Source: Brachynemurus nebulosus (Eukaryota > Arthropoda > Insecta > Neuroptera > Myrmeleontidae). From it: 64,000 nucleotides of DNA. Numbering within the stretch: the first letter of the stretch is position 1; every line of letters begins with the position of its first letter. The notes beneath the pieces are model-generated. The model had not been told where the DNA came from and ran no database searches. It saw nothing but the letters and a program-made list of their open reading frames with translations. Position numbers and translations under genes: made by a program. Below, in pieces: positions 1 to 13,315 of this stretch. The stretch covers positions 4,418,501-4,482,500 of the forward strand of contig JAPWDM010000016.1 of the NCBI GenBank assembly GCA_035578155.1. The letters run 5' to 3'.

Positions 1-83
1 TATATTAAAATCCGTTTTCAATTGTCCTAAGCAATATAAACTAATAGTCTAAGAGCTGGCTACATAAAAAAGCTTTTTATCGC

Positions 84-258
<175 letters not shown>

Positions 259-672
259 CCCCTTGAGAATAAAACTGTTACAACTGCAAAATCACTAATT
301 TTAAGATATTAAAGAAATAAGATTTTGAAGAAATTTAAAACCGAATAACTTTTTTCCAAATCATCTTAGAACTTTAAAACTTTGCTAGGTTCATTCTAAC
401 AGTTAGTTTTAAATGTTGTGATAAAAATTTTGTCGAGAAAATTCATAGTTTAAATTTTCATTGCAGTTGTAACCAAAAATTTTTTAGTTATTTTACAAAA
501 AGTTGCATTCTGTTTAGGATTATAATGTTATATCTGCAAATAATACATTTTTTCTTAAGTATTTCACAAAATATTACTTTTTGTTGGTGACGCAAAGTTG
601 TATCTGCAACTAATACTTTTCAGAAATTTTGAAAATTTCGCTTTATATAATTTTATAATGGCAATTGTTTAA

Positions 673-920
673 GGTAACACATTCCATAACTGTATTACAG
701 ATAGAGATGGGCAACAGGAAAATTCCCAGTGGAAATTTTCCCGGGAATATTCCCATTTGGGTAATTATTGAGTATTTTCCCGGGAAAATTCCCAAGGTAA
801 CACATTCCATAACTATATTACAGATAGAGATGGGCAACGGCAAAATTCCCAATAGGAATTTTCCCGAGAATATTCTCATTTGGGTAATTATTGAGTATTT
901 TCCCGGGAAAATTACCGAAA
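673..920. repeat. Two tandem units of about 123 bp inside family A
   Basis: GGTAACACATTCCATAACT begins at 673 and again at 796. Each unit carries the phrase AGATAGAGATGGGCAAC followed by several TTTTCCCGGGAAAA palindromes. The same pair is present inverted in copy 2 (about 37270-37530). The reading frames through it, on both strands, are by-products of the repeat. Confidence 0.85.
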
Positions 921-1233
921 CCTGAGTAAAAACGATTACTTACAATTAGCTGTACTATTTTACAAATGCGTTTTTAATTAAAGACCGCGACAAACCGGTC
1001 CCTCAATTTACGTGAATATTCGTTTCATGGGGATTCAATTTATGAGGATAAAAAATCGCGTAAATTAAATCCGTCATTATAAAAAAAAGATACTGGAAAT
1101 AAAAGCTACCAAAAATTGTAGAGAATTTTATAATACTTTAAATGATAACGAAAATGTAGAAATTTACACGTTAAAATTTTAAAAATATCGTTTTTTTCGA
1201 TATCGATAATTTTCGATAACGAAAAATAGGTTT

Positions 1234-1755
1234 TGACAGTCCCGATATATTAGGAATACCCACAACTTGCTTCGCTTAAGCCTTCAAAAATTTCGTTATT
1301 TTTGAGCTACGATGTACCGTTTACGGGATATTTACGACCAAAGGTTTACGTTTTCGAAAAGTATTGAAAACTAATTTTTTTGAAAATATTTTATTGGTGA
1401 CAAAACCAATTTGACTAATCAGTCTGAATCAATTAATTATAATCAGTTTATGATGAGTAACTCGGTATCCATAATTTTCGATAACGAAAAGTAAGTTTTG
1501 ATAGACCCAGTATGTTGGGAATACCCACAACTTGCTTCGCTTAAGCCTTCAAAAATTTCGTTATTTCTGAGCTACTATGCATCGTTTACGAGATATTTAC
1601 GATCAAAAGTTTACGTTTGAAAACTTTTGATCGTAAATATGATCGTATGATTTGATCGTAATGAAAACTAATTTTTTCGAAAATATTCTATTGCCGACCA
1701 AAGAAATGGGACTAATAGAGCATAAATTAAACCATTATACAATCAATTTATAATA
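1234..1755. repeat. Tandem module of about 262 bp, two units
   Basis: The phrase AATACCCACAACTTGCTTCG recurs 262 bp apart, embedded in sequence about 'flat' TCGATAACGAAAA motifs and a TTTACGAGATATTTACGA block. The same two-unit module occurs inverted in family A copy 2 (36530-37000) and in a different element at 44590-45080. Confidence 0.8.
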
Positions 1756-2089
1756 ATTTGTTAGACATTTAGTAGTAAAAGTAATTAAACATATTTAACT
1801 GAAAATATTATGTTATTTATTCTTCTTTTCTTCTATTATAACTATTAGGAGTATGTAGCTATATTAGAGATATGCTGCTACAATTTTATTTTGTTTTTGG
1901 ATTTTAATTTACTTATATTGTTTCTTACATTTTCTTTGATATCAACATTTTGCCGATTGAAGTTTTTCCCACGTTTGTCTGTTTTTATTATACAAATATT
2001 TCGATCAAGCTTTTAGTTTACTTTTCTAGTTTACATTTTATCTTCTACGCAATATCCTGATTTAATTTTTGGTTTTACCGGAAAAATTT

Positions 2090-2272
2090 CTAAGTTTTCA
2101 GTGAATAACGTTCTGACCCTGTATTAATTAAACCTTTTTGTATATTTGTCGCCCGTAAATCACGATTTCGTTTTCGTTTCTTTCCTTCCAAAACAGGTGT
2201 TGTTAAATTTCCATTAGTATTATTTGGGAAAGTTTCGTCCAAATTATAATATATATGCGAATTAACTAACAT
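2090..2272 (-). pseudogene. Remnant of a family A element protein
   Basis: A 60-codon frame contains NLDETFPNNTNGNLTTP followed by a basic KRKRNRDLRATNIQKG stretch. Copy 2 encodes the same peptide on its plus strand (about 35985-36145) with one stop. There it is preceded by a candidate start at about 35814, M-D-A-D-K-E-K-I-N-L-T. The basic block followed by a K/C-rich decayed region resembles the N-terminal part of uncharacterised, transposon-linked proteins common in hemipteran genomes. That resemblance is from memory and needs a search. Confidence 0.4.
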
Positions 2273-2527
2273 GTAGCCACTTAATAAAAGAAATCACATA
2301 CATATACCTTTTTTAATCTAATACTGCACATGTAACAAAATTTTTTTAAATCATTTATTCTTAGATTGTTAAAATTTAAAAAAAGTTTATGGACTATAAC
2401 TTTTTTATTTTCTAGAATTTTAGGATGAAAATTTCACCAATCGATAGCTTAAATGTAGCTGAATCCAATGATATAAAAATCTCAAAAACGAAAAATTTGC
2501 AGTTGTAACAGTTTTATTCTCAACGTG

Positions 2528-2530
<3 letters not shown>

Positions 2531-2596
<66 letters not shown>
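2531..2596. repeat. (TA)n microsatellite between families A and B
   Basis: Pure TA, touching the right end of family A and the left end of family B. Confidence 0.95.
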
Positions 2597-2597
<1 letters not shown>

Positions 2598-4025
2598 TTT
2601 TTACATGGTTAAAAAGCCAAAAAAAAATTATGAAGAAAATATTCTTATAATTTTCTTTCTATTTTAAGTATTTTTCGAGAAAATGTAAATTTTCACTTTT
2701 GTATTAGTTTTCTTTCTTTGTTAGTCTAATAAGTAATTTACATTTTAGTCTCAGTTCTTTATGAAATATAAAAATATTTCGTATTTTTTTAAAGGATTTT
2801 GTGAGAACAAGTGATATCTATTCACATACATGTATTATAATACACATACATATACATAGTTTTGTTTCTCATTTATTGCATTATAATTAGCATAGTGCTG
2901 TCTCAAGTTGAAAAATGAAAACTAAGCAGATTTTCTAAGCTTATGTAATTGAAGATTTTTTTTTTATTGAATTTTTAAAAAACAAGAAACTGAAGATTAT
3001 GTTATGATATAATATTATTAAATATGAAACAAAACAACATAATATGTACAATGTACATATGTATGCACGGAAAAATATTTTGAATCGATTTTGAAAATTT
3101 TTTCACTAATAATTTTATTAATGTTTTTACAGTTCTTAAACAATTTTAAATGGATTTAAGGTATTTTATGTGAGGTCAAGGTTTTTGGGACCTAAAAAGG
3201 CCAAAAATTATTTAACCAATCGATTTTAAAAAATTTTTCACAGTTAGTAAGTTAAAGTATTTGAATTAATTAATTAAATGATGTCCGCAAGAAGCTTACG
3301 GACTGCCATAAGTTATATGAGATCCCTAGAACCCTTTTCTTACTGTTAGAGTACTAGAGTTGTATGAGTTTCGCCAGGGTTTACTGATCCCGTAATTGTA
3401 AAAAATAAACTAAACGACCAATTTTAAAAATTTTTTCACTGTTACAGAGCTAAACTATTTTAGATAAATATAGATTACGTTATGTAAGGTCCGCCAGGGT
3501 CCATAGAACACAAAAGTGTCAAAAATAAACTAACTGACCGATTTTGAAAATTTTTTCACTGTTAGGGAGCTAAGCTATTTTAGATAGATATACATTACGT
3601 TATTTAGGGTCCGCCAGGGTCCATGGGACCCAAAAGTGGTAAAAATAAACTAACCGACCGATTTTGAAAATTTTTTCACTGTTACAGAGCTAAACTATTT
3701 TAGATAGATATAGATTACATTATGTAAGGTCCGCCAGGGTCCATAGAACCCAAAAGTGTCAAAAATAAACTAACTGACCGATTTTGAAAATTTTTTCACT
3801 GTTACAGGGCTAAACTATTTTAGATAAATATAGATTACGTTATGTAAGGTCCGACAGTGTCAGTGGGACCTAAAAGTGTCAAAAATAAAATAACTGACCG
3901 ATTTTGAAAATTTTTTTACTATTACCGAGGTAAACTATTTTAGATAGGTACAGGTTGTGTTATCTGAGATCCACAACTGTCCTGCGGATGCAAATGCGGC
4001 GTAGAATGCAACACAACGGGTTTTT
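2597..4025. mobile_element. Family B repeat element, copy 1
   Basis: This stretch matches 41015-45898 in inverted orientation, from TTTTTACATGGTTAAAAAGC at one end to ...GCAACACAACGGGTTTT at the other. The copy at 41015-45898 is interrupted by 3.6 kb of insertions that are absent here; the empty site is TTATAA at 2835-2840. Family B carries an internal 120-bp tandem array. No terminal inverted repeat is evident, and no coding capacity. Short arrays inside a terminal-repeat-less element, next to (TA)n, would suit a Helentron/DINE-type non-autonomous Helitron, but I cannot show the diagnostic ends. Confidence 0.7.
3421..3960. repeat. 120-bp tandem array in family B copy 1
   Basis: The phrase GAAAATTTTTTCACTGTTA and the block GGTCCGCCAGGGTCCAT recur every 120 bp, with starts near 3421, 3541, 3661, 3781 and 3901. 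Decayed units extend left to about 3085. Copy 2 holds only about three good units (41101-41510). Confidence 0.93.
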
Positions 4026-5272
4026 ACAATGTTCAACTAAATTGAACTTGAAACATAAGATTCATTTTGGTATATATGGCCAAATCATAGTTTTAATTAA
4101 AAATTACATTACAAAAAAATCATCAAACTGGGTCAACTGGGACTCGAACCTCGAACTTAGGATCTTTTGATAACTAGTCAATCACCTTGAGTACTTGAAA
4201 ATATTACACAATTAACAATCACATATAAATTTATTAATTGCGATAATAATAACAAAGATACAAATTTATTCAAGACAAATATTTAATTAAATTTTATATA
4301 TCTACAGCTGTAGAACTAGTCTGTGCTTGTTGTCACTCTTGGCGCATAATTAATAATTGTTTTCTCGGCTGCCGTGGCGTTGTTGTGCCATTATTCGAGC
4401 GCTGTTCGGCGTAATTCGTGTGAACTACGTTCTATAGCGCCACACATTGATAATTCTCGCCAATGGGATATTTGACAATTTTTTAAAAACCATCTTAGTG
4501 TGTTTATTACTTCTTACTAAACTCATAATACACATTTTTAAATTATTTTGTACTATATTTTTAATAAAAATCACCGATAAAATTTCAGATTTTAAAAAGA
4601 TCGCCAAAACGATACGTTCTGTCTCTTTCAAATCGTATGACGTCATTGGCTCTAAACCATTAAGTAATAGTAGTAGGTCTAGTAATGAAAATTAATACCT
4701 AATGAAAAATATCTTTCATAGTTACCAAAAAAGTAAACAATTTTTTTCCTAACTACAATATAATACCTACATATTCGAACGAGCTTGTGACGTAAGCTGC
4801 TTTTGCTTGATGTTTTTGATTACGTCATTTTTAACGTAAATTTTGTAATTTTATTTAATTAAAATTTTTATATTTTTGAATGAAATAACCTGTAAAAAAG
4901 CAATATTCAGTATCATTATGACTCAAGTAATTATTTAAAAATCAAAATAGATATTTTTTCAACTACTGTCAAATACCCCATTCTCGCGCAGTTTTTAATT
5001 AGTGTGCACATATGCCTACATCATTTAGAAATAAGTGATGAGAGTAATGAATGTGTTCATTAACTCTTAATCTTGGCTTGTTCTTCATTTCTCGAGGTAT
5101 ATAATGCAAGTATGCGCGAACGTTGTAATTCTTCAAACTCAATTTTCTCAAAAACTATAACAGCTAGGAAAATGAAGCCGAAACAAAAAATCAAGATCAA
5201 GGATCAATAATCCTATATTTTATAATCACCAACGTCACTACATATATTATTATTATTATTATTACATATGAC
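4026..5272. other. Upstream intronic or intergenic sequence, no gene seen
   Basis: AT-rich sequence without a supported exon. Reading frames of 73-82 codons at 4425-4695 overlap on both strands, have no recognisable motif and are probably chance. A GGGACTCGAACCTCGAAC stretch near 4139 resembles a reversed tRNA B-box (see findings). Confidence 0.5.
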
Positions 5273-5492
5273 GACGCAAAAATTACACGCGTGCCTCTGG
5301 TGGTAAAATAAGAACTAGTATCAAGTAAAAATATACGTATACGTTCAATTGTCATAAAAATATGTATTATACAAATTATCATAGATGTGGATTACTAGAT
5401 TTTTATCACCAGTTAAACGTACACGTATGTTTTTACTTGGTACTAGTTCTAATTTCACCATCAAAGGCGCAAGTGAGAATCTTTGCGTTGCC
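5273..5492. mobile_element. Small terminal-inverted-repeat element in the PI4KA intron
   Basis: Arms of about 75 bp face each other: CGCAAAAATTACACGCGTGC...AGTATCAAGTAAAAATA and its counterpart ...TTTTTACTTGGTACTAGTT...GAATCTTTGCG. A diverged second copy with the same arm layout lies at 17729-17930. It ends about 95 bp before the PI4KA splice acceptor at 5585. Confidence 0.75.
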
Positions 5493-5585
5493 AATACCCT
5501 TTATCGGATAAAAATTTTATAACATTAAACTTCTAATACACTGCGTGCATTTGACTTATCCAATTTTCGTTTTCGTTTTTCATAG

Positions 5586-5992
5586 TGTGGAGTTATTGAA
5601 TGTGTACCAAACGCAAAATCACGTGATCAACTGGGTCGACAAACCGATATCGATATGTATACGTATTTTATAACGAAATTTGGCGATGAAAATACAAAAG
5701 AATTTCAAAATGCTAGACGTAATTTTATTCGATCAATGGCTGCGTATAGCGTCGTCGGCTACCTTTTACAAATTAAAGATCGCCATAATGGCAATATCAT
5801 GTTGGACATAGAAGGACATATCATACACATCGATTTTGGTTTCATGTTTGAATCATCGCCAGGAGGGAACTTAGGATTCGAGCCCGATATTAAACTAACA
5901 GACGAAATGGTTATGGTTATGGGTGGTAAAATGGAAGCTCAACCTTTTCGTTGGTTTTGTGAATTGTGTGTCCAGGCATATTTAGCTGTGAG
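5586..5992 (+). CDS. PI4KA: Phosphatidylinositol 4-kinase alpha, penultimate coding exon (partial gene)
   Basis: PI4KA makes PI4P from phosphatidylinositol at the plasma membrane, as a complex with TTC7 and FAM126 subunits. This exon opens in frame after acceptor ...TTTTTCATAG and reads [20 protein letters not shown] onward. It contains the catalytic core of the PI3/PI4-kinase fold: the catalytic-loop motif [11 protein letters not shown] and the activation-loop DFG in [28 protein letters not shown] is a hallmark of the type III alpha enzyme. It ends at donor AG|GTATGT (5993), splitting an Arg codon. Exons encoding the ATP-binding lobe and the long N-terminal solenoid are not in view. Key residues are intact, so this is a functional gene end, not a pseudogene. 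Confidence 0.97.
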
Positions 5993-6049
5993 GTATGTTT
6001 ATTAATTTAATAAGTTCTAATATTTTTATTAATTAATTATTTTTTTAAG

Positions 6050-6275
6050 GCCGTATCAAGAAGCAATTGTATCCTTAGTCTCATTAATGTTAGACACAGG
6101 ACTTCCATGTTTCCGAGGACAAACAATTAAATTATTACGGTCACGTTTTACTCCTAACATAACTGAGAAGGAAGCGGCTACTCATATGTTAAATGTTATA
6201 CGAAATTCATTCTTGAACTTCAGAACTCGAACGTATGATATGATACAATATTACCAAAATCAAATTCCTTATTAG
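6050..6275 (+). CDS. PI4KA: Phosphatidylinositol 4-kinase alpha, last coding exon
   Basis: This exon follows a 57-bp intron (5993-6049, GT...AAG). The split Arg codon is restored and the frame runs [20 protein letters not shown] to the stop TAG at 6273-6275. It supplies the C-terminal kinase-lobe helices. The end, [14 protein letters not shown], matches the highly conserved C-terminus of animal PI4KA, which is needed for activity in the family. No AATAAA signal lies close behind the stop, so the 3' UTR end is undefined. Together the two exons give 210 codons plus the stop and end exactly where the family does. Confidence 0.97.
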
Positions 6276-6900
6276 AAAAATTTGAAATGATACTTAAAAC
6301 GTATTATAAGTTGAGAATGTAGTGAAGCAATAGGAAAATAGTCATAAAATGATAAAGAAAGGTGATTATTATTTTTATTAAAAAGCATTAAGTGTCTTCA
6401 TAATCTTTGTTAAATAGGTTAAGGTATTTGGTACGAGATAGTCAGGTACAAAAGTATAACTCAGCGAAAAAATTTTCTTTTATCAAAAATTAAATAATGT
6501 ATTAATATTCTTCAGTTATTATATTTGTATGCCACTTGTTTTTTTTTTTTTTTTTTTTTTTGAATTTCCGAGCGCTTATGTTGTAGCAATATAAAATTAT
6601 TGTTGAAAAAGCGTTGTAAAATGATGTTTATTATAAATTATATTTCAAAAACGGCGCGGTCAGTAATTTTTATTTATTATTAAATATGGTTTGAAACTTT
6701 GTATTTTATAACATATTAGATTTTTATCAAATTCCTTTGACACGTTTTCATTTTATTCCAATTTGTAACATGTATATACCTTCAAATATGTACATGCAAA
6801 ATTTCAAGAAATTATTATAAGGGTTTCCAGATTTTTCTCCGAAACCCTAATATAAACAATATAACTAACTATTATATACTTTGGTATACAGCTATAAACA
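6276..6900 (+). other. Probable PI4KA 3' UTR and downstream sequence
   Basis: No reading frame of note. A run of about 23 T lies at 6538-6561. The true transcript end is not visible. Confidence 0.4.
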
Positions 6901-7295
6901 TACCGTCAGTTGGAGCGAATCTAGACAATTTTTTCAGTTTTTTAGCAATAAATTATTTAGAGTTTATCTAAAAAATTCTAAAAAAATAATTTAAATGCTT
7001 TAATATCACGAGCATGTAGGGCAGTAATAAAAATATCAAAATTGGTACTGCACATTTTTTTTTTTTTTTTTTTGATTATGTAGTGTCTAGGTTCGCCCCT
7101 ATATGTGGGGCGAATCTAGACAGCGCTTTATTTGCAATATAAATCACATTCATCACAGTCATGCATATGGATAAAATCGGACATAAAAAGATAAAAATAG
7201 CTGAATTTCCAATCTGGAAATTCGCTAAGATAAATAACTGCATCAGCGAGTGACTTTTGACGGGTGGAATAAAACATTTTGGATTTAAATGAATT

Positions 7296-7738
7296 TTATT
7301 TCGATTTGCCTTTGAGTCTATCATGCAAGGTCGATTTGGGAACATGAAAATATTCAGCAGCTTGTCTGAGCGATTTTCTTTTATTTTTAATATCGGAAAG
7401 CAGGGGCGGAACAACTACATATTTACAGGGGGTCCAACAAAAATTTAAATTATCAAATTTTTTGATAACGCAGTTCTCCGATAATAATGGAAAATGTTGT
7501 AATAAAATGTCGTCGCGGAAATTTGATTTTCAAATAAAAAATATTAGTAAACCACTAAAAATTTTACTTTTTAATATAAATAAAATAAATTGAAAGAAAA
7601 TTTCCAGGTAATTTTAGGGGTCCGAACTCCTTGGACCTCCCCGGTTGTTGCGCCTCTGTCGAAAAGAGCCCATTTTATGTTATCTAGACCACAGTTTATG
7701 TAGTTTATACCCACTTTCTTTTTATATTGACGCACCAT
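7296..7738 (-). pseudogene. pogo-type transposase N-terminus, interrupted
   Basis: It starts at ATG 7738-7736 with MVRQYKKKV, typical of pogo/Tigger transposases. It is cut by the hAT insertion 7401-7658 plus its 8-bp duplication. Beyond the insertion the frame continues into KSLRQAAEYFHVPKSTLHDR, a pipsqueak-type helix-turn-helix that binds the element ends. It then stops at TAA 7298-7296. A further decayed stretch (LADAVIYLSE) follows. No catalytic domain remains. Confidence 0.85.
7401..7658. mobile_element. Short hAT element inside the pogo transposase
   Basis: The terminal repeats are CAGGGGCGGAACAAC on the left and CAGAGGCGCAACAAC on the right complement. The flanking 8-bp direct repeats are TCGGAAAG (7393-7400) and TCGAAAAG (7659-7666), with one difference. 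At 258 bp and with no coding, it is a MITE. Confidence 0.9.
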
Positions 7739-7865
7739 GGTGTATGAATTCGCCTCACCTATAGACAATTTTTTGTTAATCAGTTTATAAAAAAAAAATT
7801 AAGCAGCTTTCATTTTTGGTACATATATTGTCAAAAAAACGCCAAACATTTTGTTGCCAGTCCCT

Positions 7866-7868
<3 letters not shown>

Positions 7869-7937
<69 letters not shown>
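7869..7937. repeat. (TA)n microsatellite within pogo remnant
   Basis: Pure TA, 36 bp before the right end of the pogo element. Confidence 0.97.
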
Positions 7938-7940
<3 letters not shown>

Positions 7941-8010
7941 AGGCAGCTCGGTCTAGATTCGGCCCAACTGATGGTACTCTTAATTTTTTCTCGAATACTA
8001 TTGAATACAT

Positions 8011-8424
8011 CAGGGCTTCTTAAACTATGGGTCGCGACCCCATTTGGGGTCGCTTAGCGAGATCTTGGGGTCATAGCGAGAAATCTTTTATATGTATATA
8101 CACCAATACCTCAGTTTGCGTCGTGATTACGTTCCAACGACGCAAAGTGAATTAAGTAAAACTTGTAAAGATCGAAGATAGGTTTGAAGGGTTACGAAAA
8201 TACTACTTTTTAACTCGAACCCAAAATAACGCAACTTCGAAAATCTAACGACGCACAGTGAAAATTAGTACTAATTCAGCAGCGACGCAACTTCGAAAAA
8301 ATGCAAAACGAAACGACGCAAAGCGAGGTATTGGTGTATATTGTTACCTAATCAATAAATCCTTACAAAATACTTATATATCTCTATTTGGGAGTCGCGA
8401 ATAAAAAAAGGTTAAGAAGCCCTG
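8011..8424. mobile_element. hAT MITE with perfect 8-bp duplication
   Basis: Ends CAGGGCTTCTTAAACTATGG and ...GGTTAAGAAGCCCTG are inverted. GAATACAT flanks both sides (8003-8010 and 8425-8432). The sequence GGGTCGCGACCCC follows the left end, typical of one widespread hAT MITE type. A second element is nested at 8101-8336. Confidence 0.92.
8101..8336. mobile_element. TA-flanked MITE nested in the hAT MITE
   Basis: Terminal repeats CACCAATACCTCAGTTTGCG and, on the right complement, CACCAATACCTCGCTTTGCG, with TA on each side. The inside repeats the motif ACGACGCA several times. Confidence 0.85.
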
Positions 8425-8753
8425 GAATACATCATTGTGTAAAAAAATAAAAATTAAAAAAGATTTTGAACTTTTACAAATTTTACCAGAAAACATTTTT
8501 TGGACGAAAAATGTTCCTTTTAATTTTTTTCGAAAACCAATTTCCATAAAATAATGGCTCAAAACCCTGTCTTATGTGATTTTTTCGCTCTTTATCATGG
8601 TATAAAATAAAATGTCGAAAAACTTAAATTTTGGAAAAAAACTCATTTCCCAATTATCCCGGAGTTTTTGCAATAATAAACAATTTTAATAATGAATGAT
8701 TATAATATTAAGAGCGGAACTGTGGATTATTTTGTACAATAATAATACATTTG

Positions 8754-8786
8754 TACTCCTTTCCCCCCAAAAAGGGGAAAGGAGTA
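8754..8786. other. Perfect 13-bp hairpin
   Basis: TACTCCTTTCCCC pairs with GGGGAAAGGAGTA around a 7-base loop, in AT-rich surroundings. Its role is unknown; it may be the ends of a tiny collapsed element. Confidence 0.8.
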
Positions 8787-11466
<2,680 letters not shown>

Positions 11467-11951
11467 AGATACCAATCTAAGTGTGCTTGTTTTTAAGCGT
11501 ATGTTACAACCAGTTGAGCGAATGTTTTTGCAAGCGACTTGCGCTCATGCCGATACGAATTGGCTCTATCTCTCTTGCTGTACATACTAAAATGACATAG
11601 ACAAAGATAGATTCGAATTCCGGTGGCATTGCAGTGAATGCCTTCAGTTCTAGGACTAACAATATTGCAACTATGTAATTTTTAGGTTTTTATTCGGGTG
11701 TCCTTTTAACTCTAATGAATGCATATTGCTTCTTGTACTTTCTGAATACCAAGTCAATTTAAACACTAAAATTTCCAATACACAAAAATAAAACTATATT
11801 TTCCTGTTAAATTTTTTATTTCAAGATTTTTTTTACAATGAATTTTTGAACAGATAGAAAAATTAAACAGGTAGAAAACGTTTTAAATACATTTTGTAAA
11901 ATGAGTCTATATATATTTTTTTTTAAGTATTTTTTACATGTAACTTGGGGG
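11467..11951. other. Non-coding repeat-like sequence
   Basis: The words GCAAGCGACTTGCGCTCATG and GATACGAATTGGC near 11530-11565 are echoed at 20470-20530 and 11975-12000. This suggests a dispersed repeat family. No gene seen. Confidence 0.4.
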
Positions 11952-12079
11952 CTATTCGTAACAACACTGCTTGGAAGCGGCTTGCAAGCAGCTTGCAAGC
12001 ACATGCTTAAAAACGATCACACTTAGCTTGCTACCAAGGTCGGTAAAATATAAATATAAAGCAGTGTTGTTACGAATAG
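11952..12079. mobile_element. 128-bp MITE
   Basis: CTATTCGTAACAACACTGCT at the left is inverted exactly at the right end. Between them is GC-richer sequence with tandem GCTTGCAAGC words. Confidence 0.75.
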
Positions 12080-13315
12080 ACCTTTTATTTAGTCACAAAG
12101 CATGCAAACTAAAATAAATAAGAAATTTAATATTCCTTGTGTAACATACCTTAATACATTAAACATGATTCATAAAAATTTTAGACTCATTTCGCAAATG
12201 TCGGTACTATATAATATTTCGATTATTACGATAAAAGATAATAACATATATTAGTGTCGCACTAAATGAAATAACTCTTGCTCTTTGTGGAGATAGGAGA
12301 ACAATCCCATTATAGACAAAGCTACAATTAGGGAAGCCAACCGCTCCCGATTTTCTAAATAAAATTAGAATCGTCCTCCAAAAGTGCTAGCTTACATCGA
12401 TTGTCCCAAAAATTAAAAAATTTAAAGCTTCATTAATTTTTTTTTAGTTATGCCTTCAACAAAGGCAAAGTTTAAAAATTCATACCAAAGATGATCGTGA
12501 TTATTGATATTAAGTAATTGACCTGAGAAGATAGACGTTTCTCTATGTTCCTATTAACTCTGTAGGACTGTGATCATCTACAGTTCTAGAGTGACTAGAG
12601 ATCAAATGCGATTTCTTAGTAATAAAAACAAATGTATGGTAGCCTAGAGGGTATGAATTTTTAAATTTTTGTTCGGGAGTATATATTTTAATATTATTCG
12701 CCCTCAAAATATACATAATAAAAGTCTACTATGTAACTGAAATTGTAAGTCGCATATTACACAATTCGCGACTCTTGCGTAATTGCGCGAGTGATAAGAT
12801 ACCTTTCAACGGAGTTACCTACTTTATCTAAGACTAATATGAAATTCATAATAAATAATACATTAAAATTATGCCAAATTTAAAATGTATTAAAAACATA
12901 CCACAATTTTCAGTTAGATAAAAATTTTGGACAGATTAATAGAATATATAGTATAAAGATTAATAAAAATGTAGTAAACTGCGGTTCTTTACACAGAATC
13001 GTGTGTAAAGTACATAATTATGCACAGCCTTATATAAAACAAAACTTACCTAGATGGTATTTTGTACAGTAAATAAGCAATTTCACAGTAGTCATCGATA
13101 AAATATCTAATGAATATATCGGTGTAATGATATCTGTAAAAATGTAGTAAACTGCGGTTCTTTATACAGAATCGTATCGTATGTAGTATCTCTCGCTGAA
13201 TGAATTTAAAGTTTAGACTGATTTGACTTACACATCTATGTCATGAAAAAATAATATAGCTCAATCATTTAAGGATTTAACCTGGGAATGAAACGGAATA
13301 AGCTGGATTTTCGTA
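12080..13315. other. AT-rich, no gene seen
   Basis: A 35-bp phrase containing AATGTAGTAAACTGCGGTTC occurs twice (about 12969 and 13142), a short direct duplication. Otherwise unassigned. Confidence 0.45.

Larger units (their letters stand above)
6903..7974 (-). mobile_element. pogo/Tigger-like transposon remnant
   Basis: The terminal inverted repeats are CCGTCAGTTGGAGCGAATCT on the left and, on the complement of the right end, CCATCAGTTGGGCCGAATCT. TA lies on each side (6901-6902 and 7975-7976). Inside, on the minus strand, is the N-terminal half of a pogo-type transposase (7738-7296), interrupted by a hAT element. The C-terminal DDE region is missing, so the element is a deletion derivative. 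The right part contains a (TA)n tract. Confidence 0.85.

Noticed and set aside
4425..4695. Overlapping 73- and 82-codon frames on opposite strands
   Set aside because: No motif, no splice context and low-complexity AT-rich composition. Mutual overlap is expected by chance.
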